DNA from: Myxococcales bacterium | Lineage (GTDB): Bacteria > Myxococcota_A > Polyangia > Haliangiales > Haliangiaceae | DNA: 63,339 nt | Assembly (NCBI GenBank): GCA_028287135.1 | Contig: JAQBQE010000070.1 | Location: 1 to 63,339 of the forward strand | Direction of reading: 5' to 3' | Notes under the pieces: generated by a model | What the model saw: the letters and a program-made list of their open reading frames with translations, nothing else | Told to the model about the DNA's origin: nothing | Databases searched by the model: none | Position numbers and translations under genes: made by a program | In this document: positions 35,791 to 44,303 of the stretch, piece by piece | Layout of the letters: every line of letters begins with the position of its first letter | Position numbering within the stretch: the first letter of the stretch is position 1

Positions 35791-36833
35791 GCGGCACCTC
35801 GCGACAGCACGACCGCGCCCGGATCGCCGTCGACACCGAGCGTCAGCACGAGGGCACGCCGCGGCCCGCCGTGACCGGAGCGTTCGGGATCCGCGATCAG
35901 ATCCATCCCCGCGATCACGGCGAGGGCGGCGCTCGCGGCGAGGCTCTCGCCGAGCGCGGCCGTCGACACCACGGTTGCCGCGGGGAACCGAGCCGCGACC
36001 CAGGAGCGCAATGCATCCGAGGCCGGCGGGCCCCACGGTGCGATCACCACGACCTCGACCTGCGCCAGGCGGTCGATCCCGGTCCGGTCCACCGCCTCAT
36101 CGACCGCCTCGATCACGGAGCGCGCACGGCCACTCGCGATCGCGCATCCCTCGACGAGCGTCGCGGCATGGTCGGGCAGCGGGCATGGGACCAGCGCGAG
36201 CAGCGCCGCCGCATCCGCCGCGACCAGGCCACGCGCGACCAGGCCCTCGCGCGCGAGCTCGGCGATCGTCGCTGGATGGGTCGGCGCATCCGCGCCACCG
36301 GCGATCGCTCGCTCGCAGTCACCCGAGCGCACCGCATGCACCGCCTCGGCGAGCGCGGCCACCGTCCCCGCGCCCCGCGAGAACACCGCGCTGTTCGGTC
36401 CGCCGAGACCCTCGAGGATCGCCCCGTGGCACAGCGTGAAGTTGTTCATCAGCTGGAACGCGAGCAGCGGATTACACGCGGCGAGCCCACGGGTACCGAA
36501 CCTCTCGAGCGAGAACGCGCCATCGACCAGGCTCTCGTCGAGCAGCGCCATGAGCTCGTCGAGCGAGCCACCGGACGCACCGACGCCGAGGAAGTAGCCG
36601 ATCTGCTCGCGGCCGTCGGCCCATCCCAGCTCGCGCACGAGGTCACCGAGACAGCGCGCCGCGAGGTAGGCCGCGCGCGACATCATCTTGCGCGCCCGCG
36701 AATTCGCGAGCGGCGCCTCCGGTGGGATGCCGCGCAGGACAGCACCCTCTGCGAGTGCGTGACCGAGCCCGGTCGCGCCGACGCCGAACGCCGATACGGC
36801 CGCGGCGTGCGCGATCGCGACCGCGCGGGTCAT
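35787..36833 (-). CDS. ketosynthase-like protein B, short and without active-site Cys
   Basis: This 348-residue thiolase-fold protein is about 60 residues shorter than true KS enzymes. The Cys position reads FSRGAGT (Arg153 in register). Both later His motifs are missing. The N-terminal half (GVGATGLGHALAEG, IGYFLGVGASGG) and GGADAPTH keep the KS pattern. It resembles the chain-length-factor-like third KS of aryl polyene clusters. ATGA overlaps with ketosynthases A and C suggest that A and B form one pair and C and D another. Confidence 0.8.
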   Translation of the reverse strand: MTRAVAIAHAAAVSAFGVGATGLGHALAEGAVLRGIPPEAPLANSRARKMMSRAAYLAARCLGDLVRELGWADGREQIGYFLGVGASGGSLDELMALLDESLVDGAFSLERFGTRGLAACNPLLAFQLMNNFTLCHGAILEGLGGPNSAVFSRGAGTVAALAEAVHAVRSGDCERAIAGGADAPTHPATIAELAREGLVARGLVAADAAALLALVPCPLPDHAATLVEGCAIASGRARSVIEAVDEAVDRTGIDRLAQVEVVVIAPWGPPASDALRSWVAARFPAATVVSTAALGESLAASAALAVIAGMDLIADPERSGHGGPRRALVLTLGVDGDPGAVVLSRGAA

Positions 36834-38035
36834 CCGGCTCTCCGCAAGACGAGGCACGAGTTCGCGCCGCCGAACGCGAACGCATTCGCGAGCGCGGCAT
36901 CGACCTCCTTCGCGATCGCGCGGCCGATCACGTGGGGGACGTCGCACGCGGGATCCGGGTTCGTCAGCCCGGCGGTCGGCAGCACGAGGCCGGCGTGCAC
37001 GGCCTCCCAGGCATACAGCGCACCGAGCGCACCGGCACCGGCCACCCAGTGGCCGAGCGCGCCCTTGCTCGAGCTGACGTGCGCACGGTCGACCGCGGCA
37101 CCAAGCGCGCGCTTGATCGCGGCGACCTCGATCCGATCGTTGAGCGGCGTCGAGGTGCCATGCGCCTGCACGTAGCCGATCTCCGGCTGACCCGCGTCGC
37201 GCAACGCGGCGATCATCGCGCGAGCCGCGCCATCGCCGTCGGGCTCCGGCGCGGTCAGGTGGTGTGCATCGAGGCTGCGCCCGATCCCCGCGAGCTCCAC
37301 GCTGGCATCGCCCCGCTCGGCCGACAGCACCAGCATCGCCGCGCCCTCGCCGATGATGAAGCCATCGCGGTGCGCGTCGAACGGGCACGACACGCCGCGC
37401 GGGCTCAGGATCCCGAGCAGTCCGAATCCCGCGAGCATCAGCGGATCGGCATCCGCGCCGACCCCACCGCACAGCGCGACGTCGCATTCCCCGAGCCGGA
37501 TCGCGCGTGCTGCCTCGACGATCGCCGCGCTGCCGGAGGCACACGCCAGCGAGACCGTCTCGACCGGCCCCCGGGCGCCGTACTCGATTGCCAGCGCGGT
37601 CGCGACGGCCGCCGGGGAGATCACGCTGGCATCGATCCGCCGCGCGAACTGCGGTGCCTCACGGCCGAACCGCTCGTGATCGAACGTGCCGCTCGGCCCG
37701 CGCCCGGCGCCCGCGAGCCCCAGCGCCGTCGCCCACTGACAGCGGCCCGACTCGGCACCGAGGAACACGCCGAGCCGCGCCGGATCGACCCGGATCCGCG
37801 CTGTCTCCCAGGCCTCGCGCGCCGCGATCCGCGTGTACGGCAACCGGCGATCTTCGTCGGGGAACGGCGCGTCGATCGCCGCGGCGACCGTGCACGGAAA
37901 CCCGGTCGCGTCGAATCGCGTGATCGGGCGGATCGCGGTCGCGCCGGCCGCGAGCTGCGCGACGGTCTCGGGCCAGGTCGCGCCCAGCGGCGTGTAGGCC
38001 CCGACCCCGCGGACGAACACGCTGCGCCGCAACAC
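36830..38035 (-). CDS. 3-oxoacyl-ACP synthase A (FabF-like), complete active site
   Basis: This 401-residue condensing enzyme has Cys165 (SLACASGSAA), His292 (QAHGTSTPLND), Lys324/His329 (SSKGALGHWVAGAG) and the terminal NAFAFGGANSCLVL loop. It is complete and distinct from C (different gating and substrate-loop sequences), so the pathway has two active elongating enzymes. The GTG start follows the dehydratase stop without a gap. Which primer or chain length each enzyme favours cannot be read from sequence. Confidence 0.92.
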   Translation of the reverse strand: MLRRSVFVRGVGAYTPLGATWPETVAQLAAGATAIRPITRFDATGFPCTVAAAIDAPFPDEDRRLPYTRIAAREAWETARIRVDPARLGVFLGAESGRCQWATALGLAGAGRGPSGTFDHERFGREAPQFARRIDASVISPAAVATALAIEYGARGPVETVSLACASGSAAIVEAARAIRLGECDVALCGGVGADADPLMLAGFGLLGILSPRGVSCPFDAHRDGFIIGEGAAMLVLSAERGDASVELAGIGRSLDAHHLTAPEPDGDGAARAMIAALRDAGQPEIGYVQAHGTSTPLNDRIEVAAIKRALGAAVDRAHVSSSKGALGHWVAGAGALGALYAWEAVHAGLVLPTAGLTNPDPACDVPHVIGRAIAKEVDAALANAFAFGGANSCLVLRRAG

Positions 38036-38503
38036 TCAGCGCTCCTCCGCCGACCCCGACAACCAGATGTCGAGGTACTCGCGGCGCTTCGCGAGCACGC
38101 TCGGATTCGTGATCACCGTGAACGCGAACGACAGCTGCGCTTCGCTCGCGAGCGCACCGTCGACCCGAGCAAACGCCTGGGCCTGACCGCCATCCTCGCT
38201 GACCCGCTCGAGCCGTGCCTCGAGCTCGAGCTTGTCGCCGGGGCGGACGACGCGCCGGAACTTGGCGCGATCCGCCATCGTCAGGATCGCGTGCAGATCG
38301 TGGCGCCCACGCTGGCGCATCGTGGCCTCGAGCAGGACCCCGGAGAGCTGCGCGAGCGCCTCGAGGATCATCGCGCCCGGCATCACCGGGTGGCCCGGGA
38401 AATGGTCGGCGAACAGGTCATCCGACAGCGACACGCACTTGATCCCGCGAGCCACCTCGGGCGGCTCGAGGTGCGTGATGCGATCGAGGAGGATGTAGCG
38501 CAC
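38036..38503 (-). CDS. 3-hydroxyacyl-ACP dehydratase (FabZ-like)
   Basis: This 155-residue single hot-dog protein has the FabZ signature ADHFPGHPVMPGAMILEALAQ, with catalytic His38 and Glu48. The frame continues 18 codons further up, but the GTG at 38503 gives the usual N-terminus (RYILLDRITHLEPP). It catalyses loss of water from 3-hydroxyacyl-ACP, giving trans-2-enoyl chains. First gene of the fourteen-gene minus-strand operon, divergent from radical SAM 3. Confidence 0.92.
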   Translation of the reverse strand: MRYILLDRITHLEPPEVARGIKCVSLSDDLFADHFPGHPVMPGAMILEALAQLSGVLLEATMRQRGRHDLHAILTMADRAKFRRVVRPGDKLELEARLERVSEDGGQAQAFARVDGALASEAQLSFAFTVITNPSVLAKRREYLDIWLSGSAEER

Positions 38504-38627
38504 GAACCCGCGCAGCCTACCAAAGCGCGACGACGAGGATCCGGAGCAGACAGGCAATTCCAGGCAGCCTCGGCAGAGCGTGGCAACGGCTTGCGCTCGA
38601 CATGAAGGTCACGGTACGCCGTCGACG
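38504..38627. promoter_or_regulatory. divergent promoter region of the lipid cluster
   Basis: These 124 bp separate the two divergent operons (dehydratase leftward, radical SAM 3 rightward). Because the leftward genes are packed without gaps, this is the only obvious place for the promoter driving all fourteen. I see no decisive -35/-10 or operator palindrome; the assignment rests on layout. Confidence 0.45.
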
Positions 38628-40328
38628 ATGGACTGTACGAGCTGTGACACGACGCCGCCTCGGCCCGATCGTCCACACACGTTCTTCGCGCACGAGCAGG
38701 ACGCATGCCCCGCGTGCGCGACGGCCGTCGAAGCGCGTGTCGTCCTTCGCGACGGCAAGGTCGTCCACCTGATGCGCTGCACGGCATGCGGCCCCCAGGA
38801 GCGCGAAGTCTCCACGGACGCCGAGGGCTACGTGCGGTCGTTCCTCGCGCGCGGCGTGGTCCCCGATGGGCTCGTCGGCGATCACCTGTTCAAGCACACG
38901 ACGTCGACGTGCCCCAAGTGCCTGGCACTGGTGACCGCCGACGTCGTGATCCGCCGCGGTCAGGTCTACTTCCTCAAGGACTGCCGGCAATGCGGCCCGT
39001 CCGAGGCGCTGGTCTCCGAGGACGCGAACTACTACGTCAAGGCGTACGCGTTCGCGCGTGCGGGCACCCAGCCGCTCAAGTTCCGCACCGAGGCCGAGCA
39101 TGGCTGCCCGACCGACTGCGGGACCTGTGACGATCACGAGCAGCACACCTGCCTGCCGATCGTCGAGGTCACCGATCACTGCAACCTCGAGTGCCCGATC
39201 TGCATCGTCGACAATCAGTACTCGAAGCACATGGAACCGGCGACGTTCCAGAAGATCGTCGACGGGCTGATCGAGGCCGAGGGCGTGTGCGAGACGATCG
39301 CGCTCTCCGGCGGCGAGCCGACCAGCCACCCGAAGATCCTCGAGCTGCTCGCGATCGCGAACCGCCCCGAGATCGGGCGCGTCGTGCTGATCACCAACGG
39401 CATCCGGCTCGGCAAGGACCGCGTGTTCGCGCAGGCGCTGAAGGACATGGGCGTCTACGTCGGCCTCCAGCTCGACGGCTTCACCGCCGACGTCCACACC
39501 AAGATCCGCGGCCGCGATCTGGTCTCCGAGAAGGACGCGGCGCTCGCGATCCTGAAGGAGCTCGACATCCCCACCCAGCTGATCTTCGTCGCAACCCGCG
39601 GCGTGAACGATCACCAGATCGGCCAGGTCGTCGAGCTGTTCCTTTCGGGCTCGCACTTCCTGTCGCTCAACTTCCAGCCGGTCGCGTACACCGGCCACGG
39701 CGGCGGCACGTTCGTCCATGATCCCAACGATCGGCTGACGATCCCCGGCGTCATCCGCCACATCGACCAGCAGACCGGCGGCAAGGTTGGATACACCGAC
39801 TTCTTCCCGCTGCCGTGCTCGCATCCGCAGTGCGTGTCGCTGACGTATCTGTTGCGCCTCGAGGACGGCACCAGCATCCCGTTCGCGCGGTTCATCGACT
39901 TCGAGAAGCACGCGACGCTCCTGCGCTCGTCGGCGACGTTGCCCGCCACCCCCGAGGTCGAGGACGCGCTGTCCGACGTCATCCACGACGTGTTCGCGCG
40001 CCAGGACGAGATTCCGCGCGGTCCCGAGATCCTCGCGGCGCTGCGACGCTCGCTCGACGAGATGTTCCCCAAGAAGCCGCTGTCCTCGCGCGAAGCGTTC
40101 CGGGTCAGCGAGCGGCAGTCGAAGTCGATCTTCCTCCACCACTACATGGACCGCCACGACTTCGACCTCGAGCGACTGCGCAAGTGCTGCCACCACTACC
40201 CGCAGATCGACGGCAAGATCATGCCGGCGTGTGGCTTCAACATGTTCCACCGCGGCGCCGCCAAGGGACCCGACACGCCGCGCGCGACGTTTGGCCGCGC
40301 GCCCTTCTCGTTGCCGGTCCTCCAGTAA
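38628..40328 (+). CDS. radical SAM enzyme 3, Tes-like, with duplicated N-terminal metal module
   Basis: This 566-residue protein (ATG at 38628; a GTG 16 codons earlier is possible) has two consecutive rubredoxin-like modules: CPAC/CTAC (Cys27, 30, 51, 54) and CPKC/CRQC (Cys95, 98, 119, 122). All ligands are Cys, where the paralogues have Cys3-His. Then come CPTDCGTC (160, 164, 167), the radical SAM cluster CNLECPIC (185, 189, 192), SGGEPTSHP, and a C-terminal Cys set (KCCHHYP, PACGFN). It is more divergent than enzymes 1 and 2 and about 80 residues longer. It heads the plus-strand operon with a FabG-like SDR and the PPTase. Function is inferred as radical coupling or modification of acyl chains. 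Confidence 0.88.
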   Translation: MDCTSCDTTPPRPDRPHTFFAHEQDACPACATAVEARVVLRDGKVVHLMRCTACGPQEREVSTDAEGYVRSFLARGVVPDGLVGDHLFKHTTSTCPKCLALVTADVVIRRGQVYFLKDCRQCGPSEALVSEDANYYVKAYAFARAGTQPLKFRTEAEHGCPTDCGTCDDHEQHTCLPIVEVTDHCNLECPICIVDNQYSKHMEPATFQKIVDGLIEAEGVCETIALSGGEPTSHPKILELLAIANRPEIGRVVLITNGIRLGKDRVFAQALKDMGVYVGLQLDGFTADVHTKIRGRDLVSEKDAALAILKELDIPTQLIFVATRGVNDHQIGQVVELFLSGSHFLSLNFQPVAYTGHGGGTFVHDPNDRLTIPGVIRHIDQQTGGKVGYTDFFPLPCSHPQCVSLTYLLRLEDGTSIPFARFIDFEKHATLLRSSATLPATPEVEDALSDVIHDVFARQDEIPRGPEILAALRRSLDEMFPKKPLSSREAFRVSERQSKSIFLHHYMDRHDFDLERLRKCCHHYPQIDGKIMPACGFNMFHRGAAKGPDTPRATFGRAPFSLPVLQ

Positions 40329-41072
40329 GTGTCCGCTCTGTGCGCGGGGCGCATCGCCCTCGTCACCGGCGGATCGCGGGGCCTCGGTCGCGCGATCTGT
40401 CTGAGCCTTGCGCGCGAGGGCGCGTTCGTCGCGTTCAACTACGCGAAGTCCGACGAGGACGCGGCGATCACCGTCGCGCAGATCGAGGCGGCAGGCGGCC
40501 GAGCATCCGCGCACAAGGTCTCGGTGCTCGACAAGCCCGGGCTCGCCGAGCTCGTGAAGTCGCTCGATCGCGAGCATGGCAAGGTCGACATCCTCGTCAA
40601 CAACGCGGGCTACGGCCAGGTCGTGCCGCTCGCGCTCATGGAGGAGTCGGACTGGGACGAGATGCTCGACACCCACGTCAAGGGCGCGTTCCTCGCGACC
40701 CAGGCCGTCCTCCGCGTCATGGTCCGCCAGAAGTACGGGCGGATCATCAACGTCGGCTCGCTCGCCGGCGTCAAGATGATGCAGGCCCCCGTCCACTACG
40801 CCACCGCGAAGGCAGCGCTCAAGGGCTTCACCGAATCACTCGCGAAGGAGATTGGCCGCTACGGGATCACGGTCAACTGCGTCGCGCCCGGCGTGCTCGA
40901 CGAGGGCGTCAGCGATCACCTGCCGCCCGCCCGTAAGGAGGAGTACATCCGCCACTGCGCGATGCGCCGCGTCGGCAAGCTGTCGGAAGCGGCTGACATG
41001 ATCGCGTTCATCGCCTCGGAGCGCGCGAGCTACACGAGCGGGGCCACGCTCGTCGTCGACGGCGCCGTCTGA
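40329..41072 (+). CDS. FabG-like SDR oxidoreductase paired with radical SAM 3
   Basis: This 247-residue SDR has TGGSRGLGRAI, NNAGYG and Ser144/Tyr157/Lys161 (APVHYATAKAALKGF). The GTG start follows the radical SAM 3 stop with no gap. It resembles the SDR at 29320 in the same regions (MMQAPVHYA against VIEAPVHYA, and KEIGRY against REVGRY), and that gene also follows a radical SAM gene. Probably a keto- or hydroxy-acyl oxidoreductase acting before or after the radical step. Confidence 0.88.
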   Translation: MSALCAGRIALVTGGSRGLGRAICLSLAREGAFVAFNYAKSDEDAAITVAQIEAAGGRASAHKVSVLDKPGLAELVKSLDREHGKVDILVNNAGYGQVVPLALMEESDWDEMLDTHVKGAFLATQAVLRVMVRQKYGRIINVGSLAGVKMMQAPVHYATAKAALKGFTESLAKEIGRYGITVNCVAPGVLDEGVSDHLPPARKEEYIRHCAMRRVGKLSEAADMIAFIASERASYTSGATLVVDGAV

Positions 41073-41074
41073 TC

Positions 41075-41611
41075 GTGCAGCTCGCGCTGCCCGCCGGGTT
41101 CGAGCTCGCCGAGGTCGCGATCGCACCCGGCGCCGACCGTCACGCGTGTGGCCGAGAGGCTGCGGCACTGGTCCTCGCCCGGCTCGGGGGCACCCTCGCC
41201 TACGACGGCACCCGGCCGATCGTCGTCGGTACCACCACCGCGGCGATCTCGATCACCCATGGTCGCACGCGCGCACTCGCGGTCGCCGCCCGGGTCGCCC
41301 GCCTCGGCATCGACCTCGTCGATGATGCCGACGACGATCGCCTCGCCCGGATCGCGGACCGCTTCCTCGCGCCCGAGCGCGCGATCGCGACCTCACCTCG
41401 CGCGCGGGCCGCGTGCTTCGCGGCGAAGGAGGCCGGGCTCAAGGCGCTCGGCCTCGGCCTCTACGACGGCGGCATGTTCGACGACTGCGTCGTGTCCGTG
41501 CTCTCGCTCGAGCCGCCGCGGATCATGCCGGGCGAGCTCACCCTCGTACTCGGGCGCACGGCGGACGCGACGCTCGCCGTCGTCTACTCGATTGCTACTG
41601 CGCGGTCTTGA
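41075..41611 (+). CDS. 4'-phosphopantetheinyl transferase (Sfp-type)
   Basis: This 178-residue enzyme moves phosphopantetheine from CoA to the ACP serine. Motifs: ISITHG (CoA contact), GIDLVDD (Asp80, Mg), and FAAKEAGLKALG (Lys118-Glu119, Lys123). It is a little shorter than Sfp (about 220). It begins two bases after the SDR and ends 17 bases inside the 3' end of the convergent lipoprotein gene. A dedicated PPTase in the cluster argues that its ACP is separate from housekeeping fatty acid synthesis. Confidence 0.9.
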   Translation: MQLALPAGFELAEVAIAPGADRHACGREAAALVLARLGGTLAYDGTRPIVVGTTTAAISITHGRTRALAVAARVARLGIDLVDDADDDRLARIADRFLAPERAIATSPRARAACFAAKEAGLKALGLGLYDGGMFDDCVVSVLSLEPPRIMPGELTLVLGRTADATLAVVYSIATARS

Positions 41612-42785
41612 TGAAGTAGAGGTCGGGAAGGTCGTTGTACGCAGGCGCGTGGAGATAGACGAAGCCCTTGAGCGCCGGGACGTAGCGGAACCGGTTATTG
41701 ATGCCGACGTCGCCCGCGCGCGTCGGGTTCTGCGTGCCCGGTCCGAGCGGGAGGATGCTGACGTCCCAGGTCGTGGTCGCGTTGGGCGTGATCACGTAGA
41801 TCAGGCCGCCGTCGTTGGCGGTGCCGTGGTCGCCGTCGCCCTTCGCATCGAAGTAGAAGAACCGATCGTGATCGGGGTCGTACTCGAACGACGCGCTCAC
41901 CGGTGCGGCCGCGAGGAACTGGGTCAGCGCCGGCGAGGGGTGGAACGTCAGCGGCGTGGCCGTCGTGCCGGTCGCATCGATGATGTACGCGTTCATCGTC
42001 GGGAAGTTGCCGTAGCCCCAGCCATCGCCGAACCCGAGGCTGATGAGCTGGTTGCGCACCGGGTCCCACGCGTTCTGCATCGCCATGAACGTGCTGTTGA
42101 AGGTCTGCAGCACGGTCTGGGTCCGCGTGGCCGCCGACCACTTCGAGATCGAGTAGCCGGTCGCCGACCACACATCGCCGGTCGCCACGTCCTGCGTCTT
42201 GCCGTAGCCGCCGGTGAGGTCGGCCCACGTGCCCGCCGGGTCCCAGGTGTTGGTCTCGAGGTCGAACCCGTCGACCGCAGGGAACGATGGCGGCGTGCCG
42301 TAGACGAACTGGGCACCGATCATCATCAGCCGATCGACCTGCTCGACGTAGTGAGTGGTGTAGTAGGTGTGGCGCGCGGACGGCTTGCCGTCGGGGTAGT
42401 ACGCGACGTTGGGCTCGACCTCGGTCGACGGTTGCATCCGCACGGTCCAGCTCGGCTGGTCCTGATCGATCCGGATCGACGACACGCGATTGTCAGCGGA
42501 GTCGCCGTGACCGCCGGCGAGCGCGACGATGATCTCGCTGCTGCTCTGCTTCAGCCCCATGCCGCAGAACGCGTACACCGCGGTGCCGCCTGCGCCGGCG
42601 GTGCCTGGAATCTGCATCCACTCGTTGAGCGGCTTGCCTTCGAGCCAGGTCGGCGTCACGACCGGGATCGATCCGTCGGTCCCGCGGCTCGCGTCGGGGG
42701 ACTGCATCGCCGGCTCTCCGCCGCAGCTCGCCAGCAAGCCCGTCAGCGCGTAGACGAGCCCGCCTCGGTACAACTCATTCGCCAT
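41595..42785 (-). CDS. lipoprotein with kelch-like repeats
   Basis: This 396-residue protein starts at MANELYRGGLVYALTG, with the lipobox LLASC; the upstream open frame is not coding-like. Repeated Gly/Trp-rich blades (YAFCGMG, VYGTPPSFPAVDGFDLETNTW, GYGKTQDVATGDVW, INNRFRYVPALKGFVYL) suggest a beta-propeller displayed on the envelope. No catalytic residues are recognised. It points toward the PPTase gene and is probably unrelated to lipid synthesis. Confidence 0.65.
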   Translation of the reverse strand: MANELYRGGLVYALTGLLASCGGEPAMQSPDASRGTDGSIPVVTPTWLEGKPLNEWMQIPGTAGAGGTAVYAFCGMGLKQSSSEIIVALAGGHGDSADNRVSSIRIDQDQPSWTVRMQPSTEVEPNVAYYPDGKPSARHTYYTTHYVEQVDRLMMIGAQFVYGTPPSFPAVDGFDLETNTWDPAGTWADLTGGYGKTQDVATGDVWSATGYSISKWSAATRTQTVLQTFNSTFMAMQNAWDPVRNQLISLGFGDGWGYGNFPTMNAYIIDATGTTATPLTFHPSPALTQFLAAAPVSASFEYDPDHDRFFYFDAKGDGDHGTANDGGLIYVITPNATTTWDVSILPLGPGTQNPTRAGDVGINNRFRYVPALKGFVYLHAPAYNDLPDLYFIKTAQ

Positions 42786-43004
42786 GCACCGACGTACCGG
42801 ACTTCTGGCGCTCCCGGCAACCGATCGCGTGCCGTTACCGCTGTAATCGGGCGAGCCCGCCCATGTCTGTCCTGTCATAAGACCCAGCCGGTTCGCATGG
42901 CTCACCCTCCTGGTGCTCGGCACCATGCTGCGGACGGCGACCGCGGGTCCGTACTAAGCCTGCCAACTCGCCCGGCCCGTTCGAGGACTGAGTGCTCGTA
43001 GCCG

Positions 43005-44090
43005 TCAGCGCAGCTCGCTCGCTGTGCCCACGTACAATGCCGTGATCCCGGTCTGGCCGTTGACCGGTCCCTGAAGGACAAAGCTGTTGTCTTCGAAGAT
43101 CTCGACGACCAGGCCGACGGAGCTGCAGCGGTCTGCGCAGTCATCGCCGAATGAGTGGATGGCGGTGTCGGACTGTGCGATCGACGTGGCGTCCGCGTCG
43201 CGCGTGACCACGGTGCTCTCGTAGAGGTACGGACCACCGGCCTGAGCGCCACCGACCACGGAGAACGTGCCGTTGCCCTGCGCGATCACCGCCGATGGGG
43301 TGAACCCGTAGCCCGAGATCGAGCTCGGTCCCAGGACGAGCGTAATCTCCGTCGCGATGTCATTCTCGACGCGCAGGACCCGCAAGGTCCCGTTCATGGT
43401 GTTCTCCACGTTCTCGACGATCAGGCTCCTGAGCGAGTAGATCACGCCGGCGGAATCGACCGAGATCAGCCCGTAGAAGTTGGCGCTCGTGGCGGCTGGG
43501 GTGATGGGGGTCGTTGTCCCTGCGTTGTAATGAAACAGCGCGGTGCCGTCGGAGAACCACGCCTCATCGGGCCCCAGGACCTGGATCGGGAGGCCGTACG
43601 CCAGCGCGGTGAACGGCACGAACCGATCGCCGTCCAGGCGATACACCTGCAAGGTCGACGGCGTGTTGACGCCGAAGAACAGGCCACCGCGTCCGGAGGC
43701 CACGAAGTAGGACGAGTAGTTCACATCCTGAGGAAATTGGGCGCTGTGATCGATCACCGTCCCGGCCCGATCGATCTGGTGAGCGAGGACCTTGCGGTTC
43801 GCATCGACCGAGAACACCCATGCCTCCCCTGGAGCGCGAACGCCCACCACGGGTGGCTTGATGTGTGCCTCCGGGAGGTGGTGGCGGACGACACTGTTGC
43901 CGTCCCAGTGCGCCAGATCGAAGCTCGAGAACACGGCGGTGGGCTCGATGCCCCAGATGTCGGTGGAGCTCGTCCCGACCAGATCCGCGCCTTTGGTCGA
44001 GTGGATGTCCAGCGTCTGCAGCTGGCCGTGGGAGGAGCCGCAGCTGATCAGGAACAACGCGGAGAGCAACAACAACTTGATACGACTCAA
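43005..44090 (-). CDS. lipoprotein of unknown function, probable TTG start
   Basis: This 361-residue protein is proposed to start at a TTG at 44090. It gives SRIKLLLLSALFLISC, a good lipoprotein signal, with GGGGG just upstream. The 70 codons before it in the open frame are Arg-rich and not signal-like. The body has beta-propeller-like segments (GTSSTDIWGI, GRGGLFFGVN, LISVDSAGVIYSL) and a Cys pair near the end (DDCADRCS). Codon third positions are less G/C-rich than in the neighbouring operons. Function unknown. Confidence 0.65.
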   Translation of the reverse strand: MSRIKLLLLSALFLISCGSSHGQLQTLDIHSTKGADLVGTSSTDIWGIEPTAVFSSFDLAHWDGNSVVRHHLPEAHIKPPVVGVRAPGEAWVFSVDANRKVLAHQIDRAGTVIDHSAQFPQDVNYSSYFVASGRGGLFFGVNTPSTLQVYRLDGDRFVPFTALAYGLPIQVLGPDEAWFSDGTALFHYNAGTTTPITPAATSANFYGLISVDSAGVIYSLRSLIVENVENTMNGTLRVLRVENDIATEITLVLGPSSISGYGFTPSAVIAQGNGTFSVVGGAQAGGPYLYESTVVTRDADATSIAQSDTAIHSFGDDCADRCSSVGLVVEIFEDNSFVLQGPVNGQTGITALYVGTASELR

Positions 44091-44303
44091 GCCCCCATCG
44101 TAGGCCGTGAACCTCGAAAGCGATACCGGCAGGGGCCGCCGACGCCATGCTCGCGTCGCGCCGCTTGTCCCCGAGCCAGGCTGGGTCCTGTCCCTTCGCG
44201 TCGATGGGCCGTCGCGATACCGAGATCGAATGCCCCCATGGTTCATCTCGGTCGACCCCACCCTGATCCAGCTCGACGTCGTGTTCCCGTGGCTCCGCAC
44301 CTG

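Noticed and set aside
25262..41611. Aryl polyene or ladderane cluster
   Set aside because: Some KS/ACP/DH features match, but the AMP-ligase, glycosyltransferase, exporter and LolA-like genes of aryl polyene clusters, and the desaturase-like genes of ladderane clusters, are absent, while three Tes-like enzymes and an aminotransferase are present.
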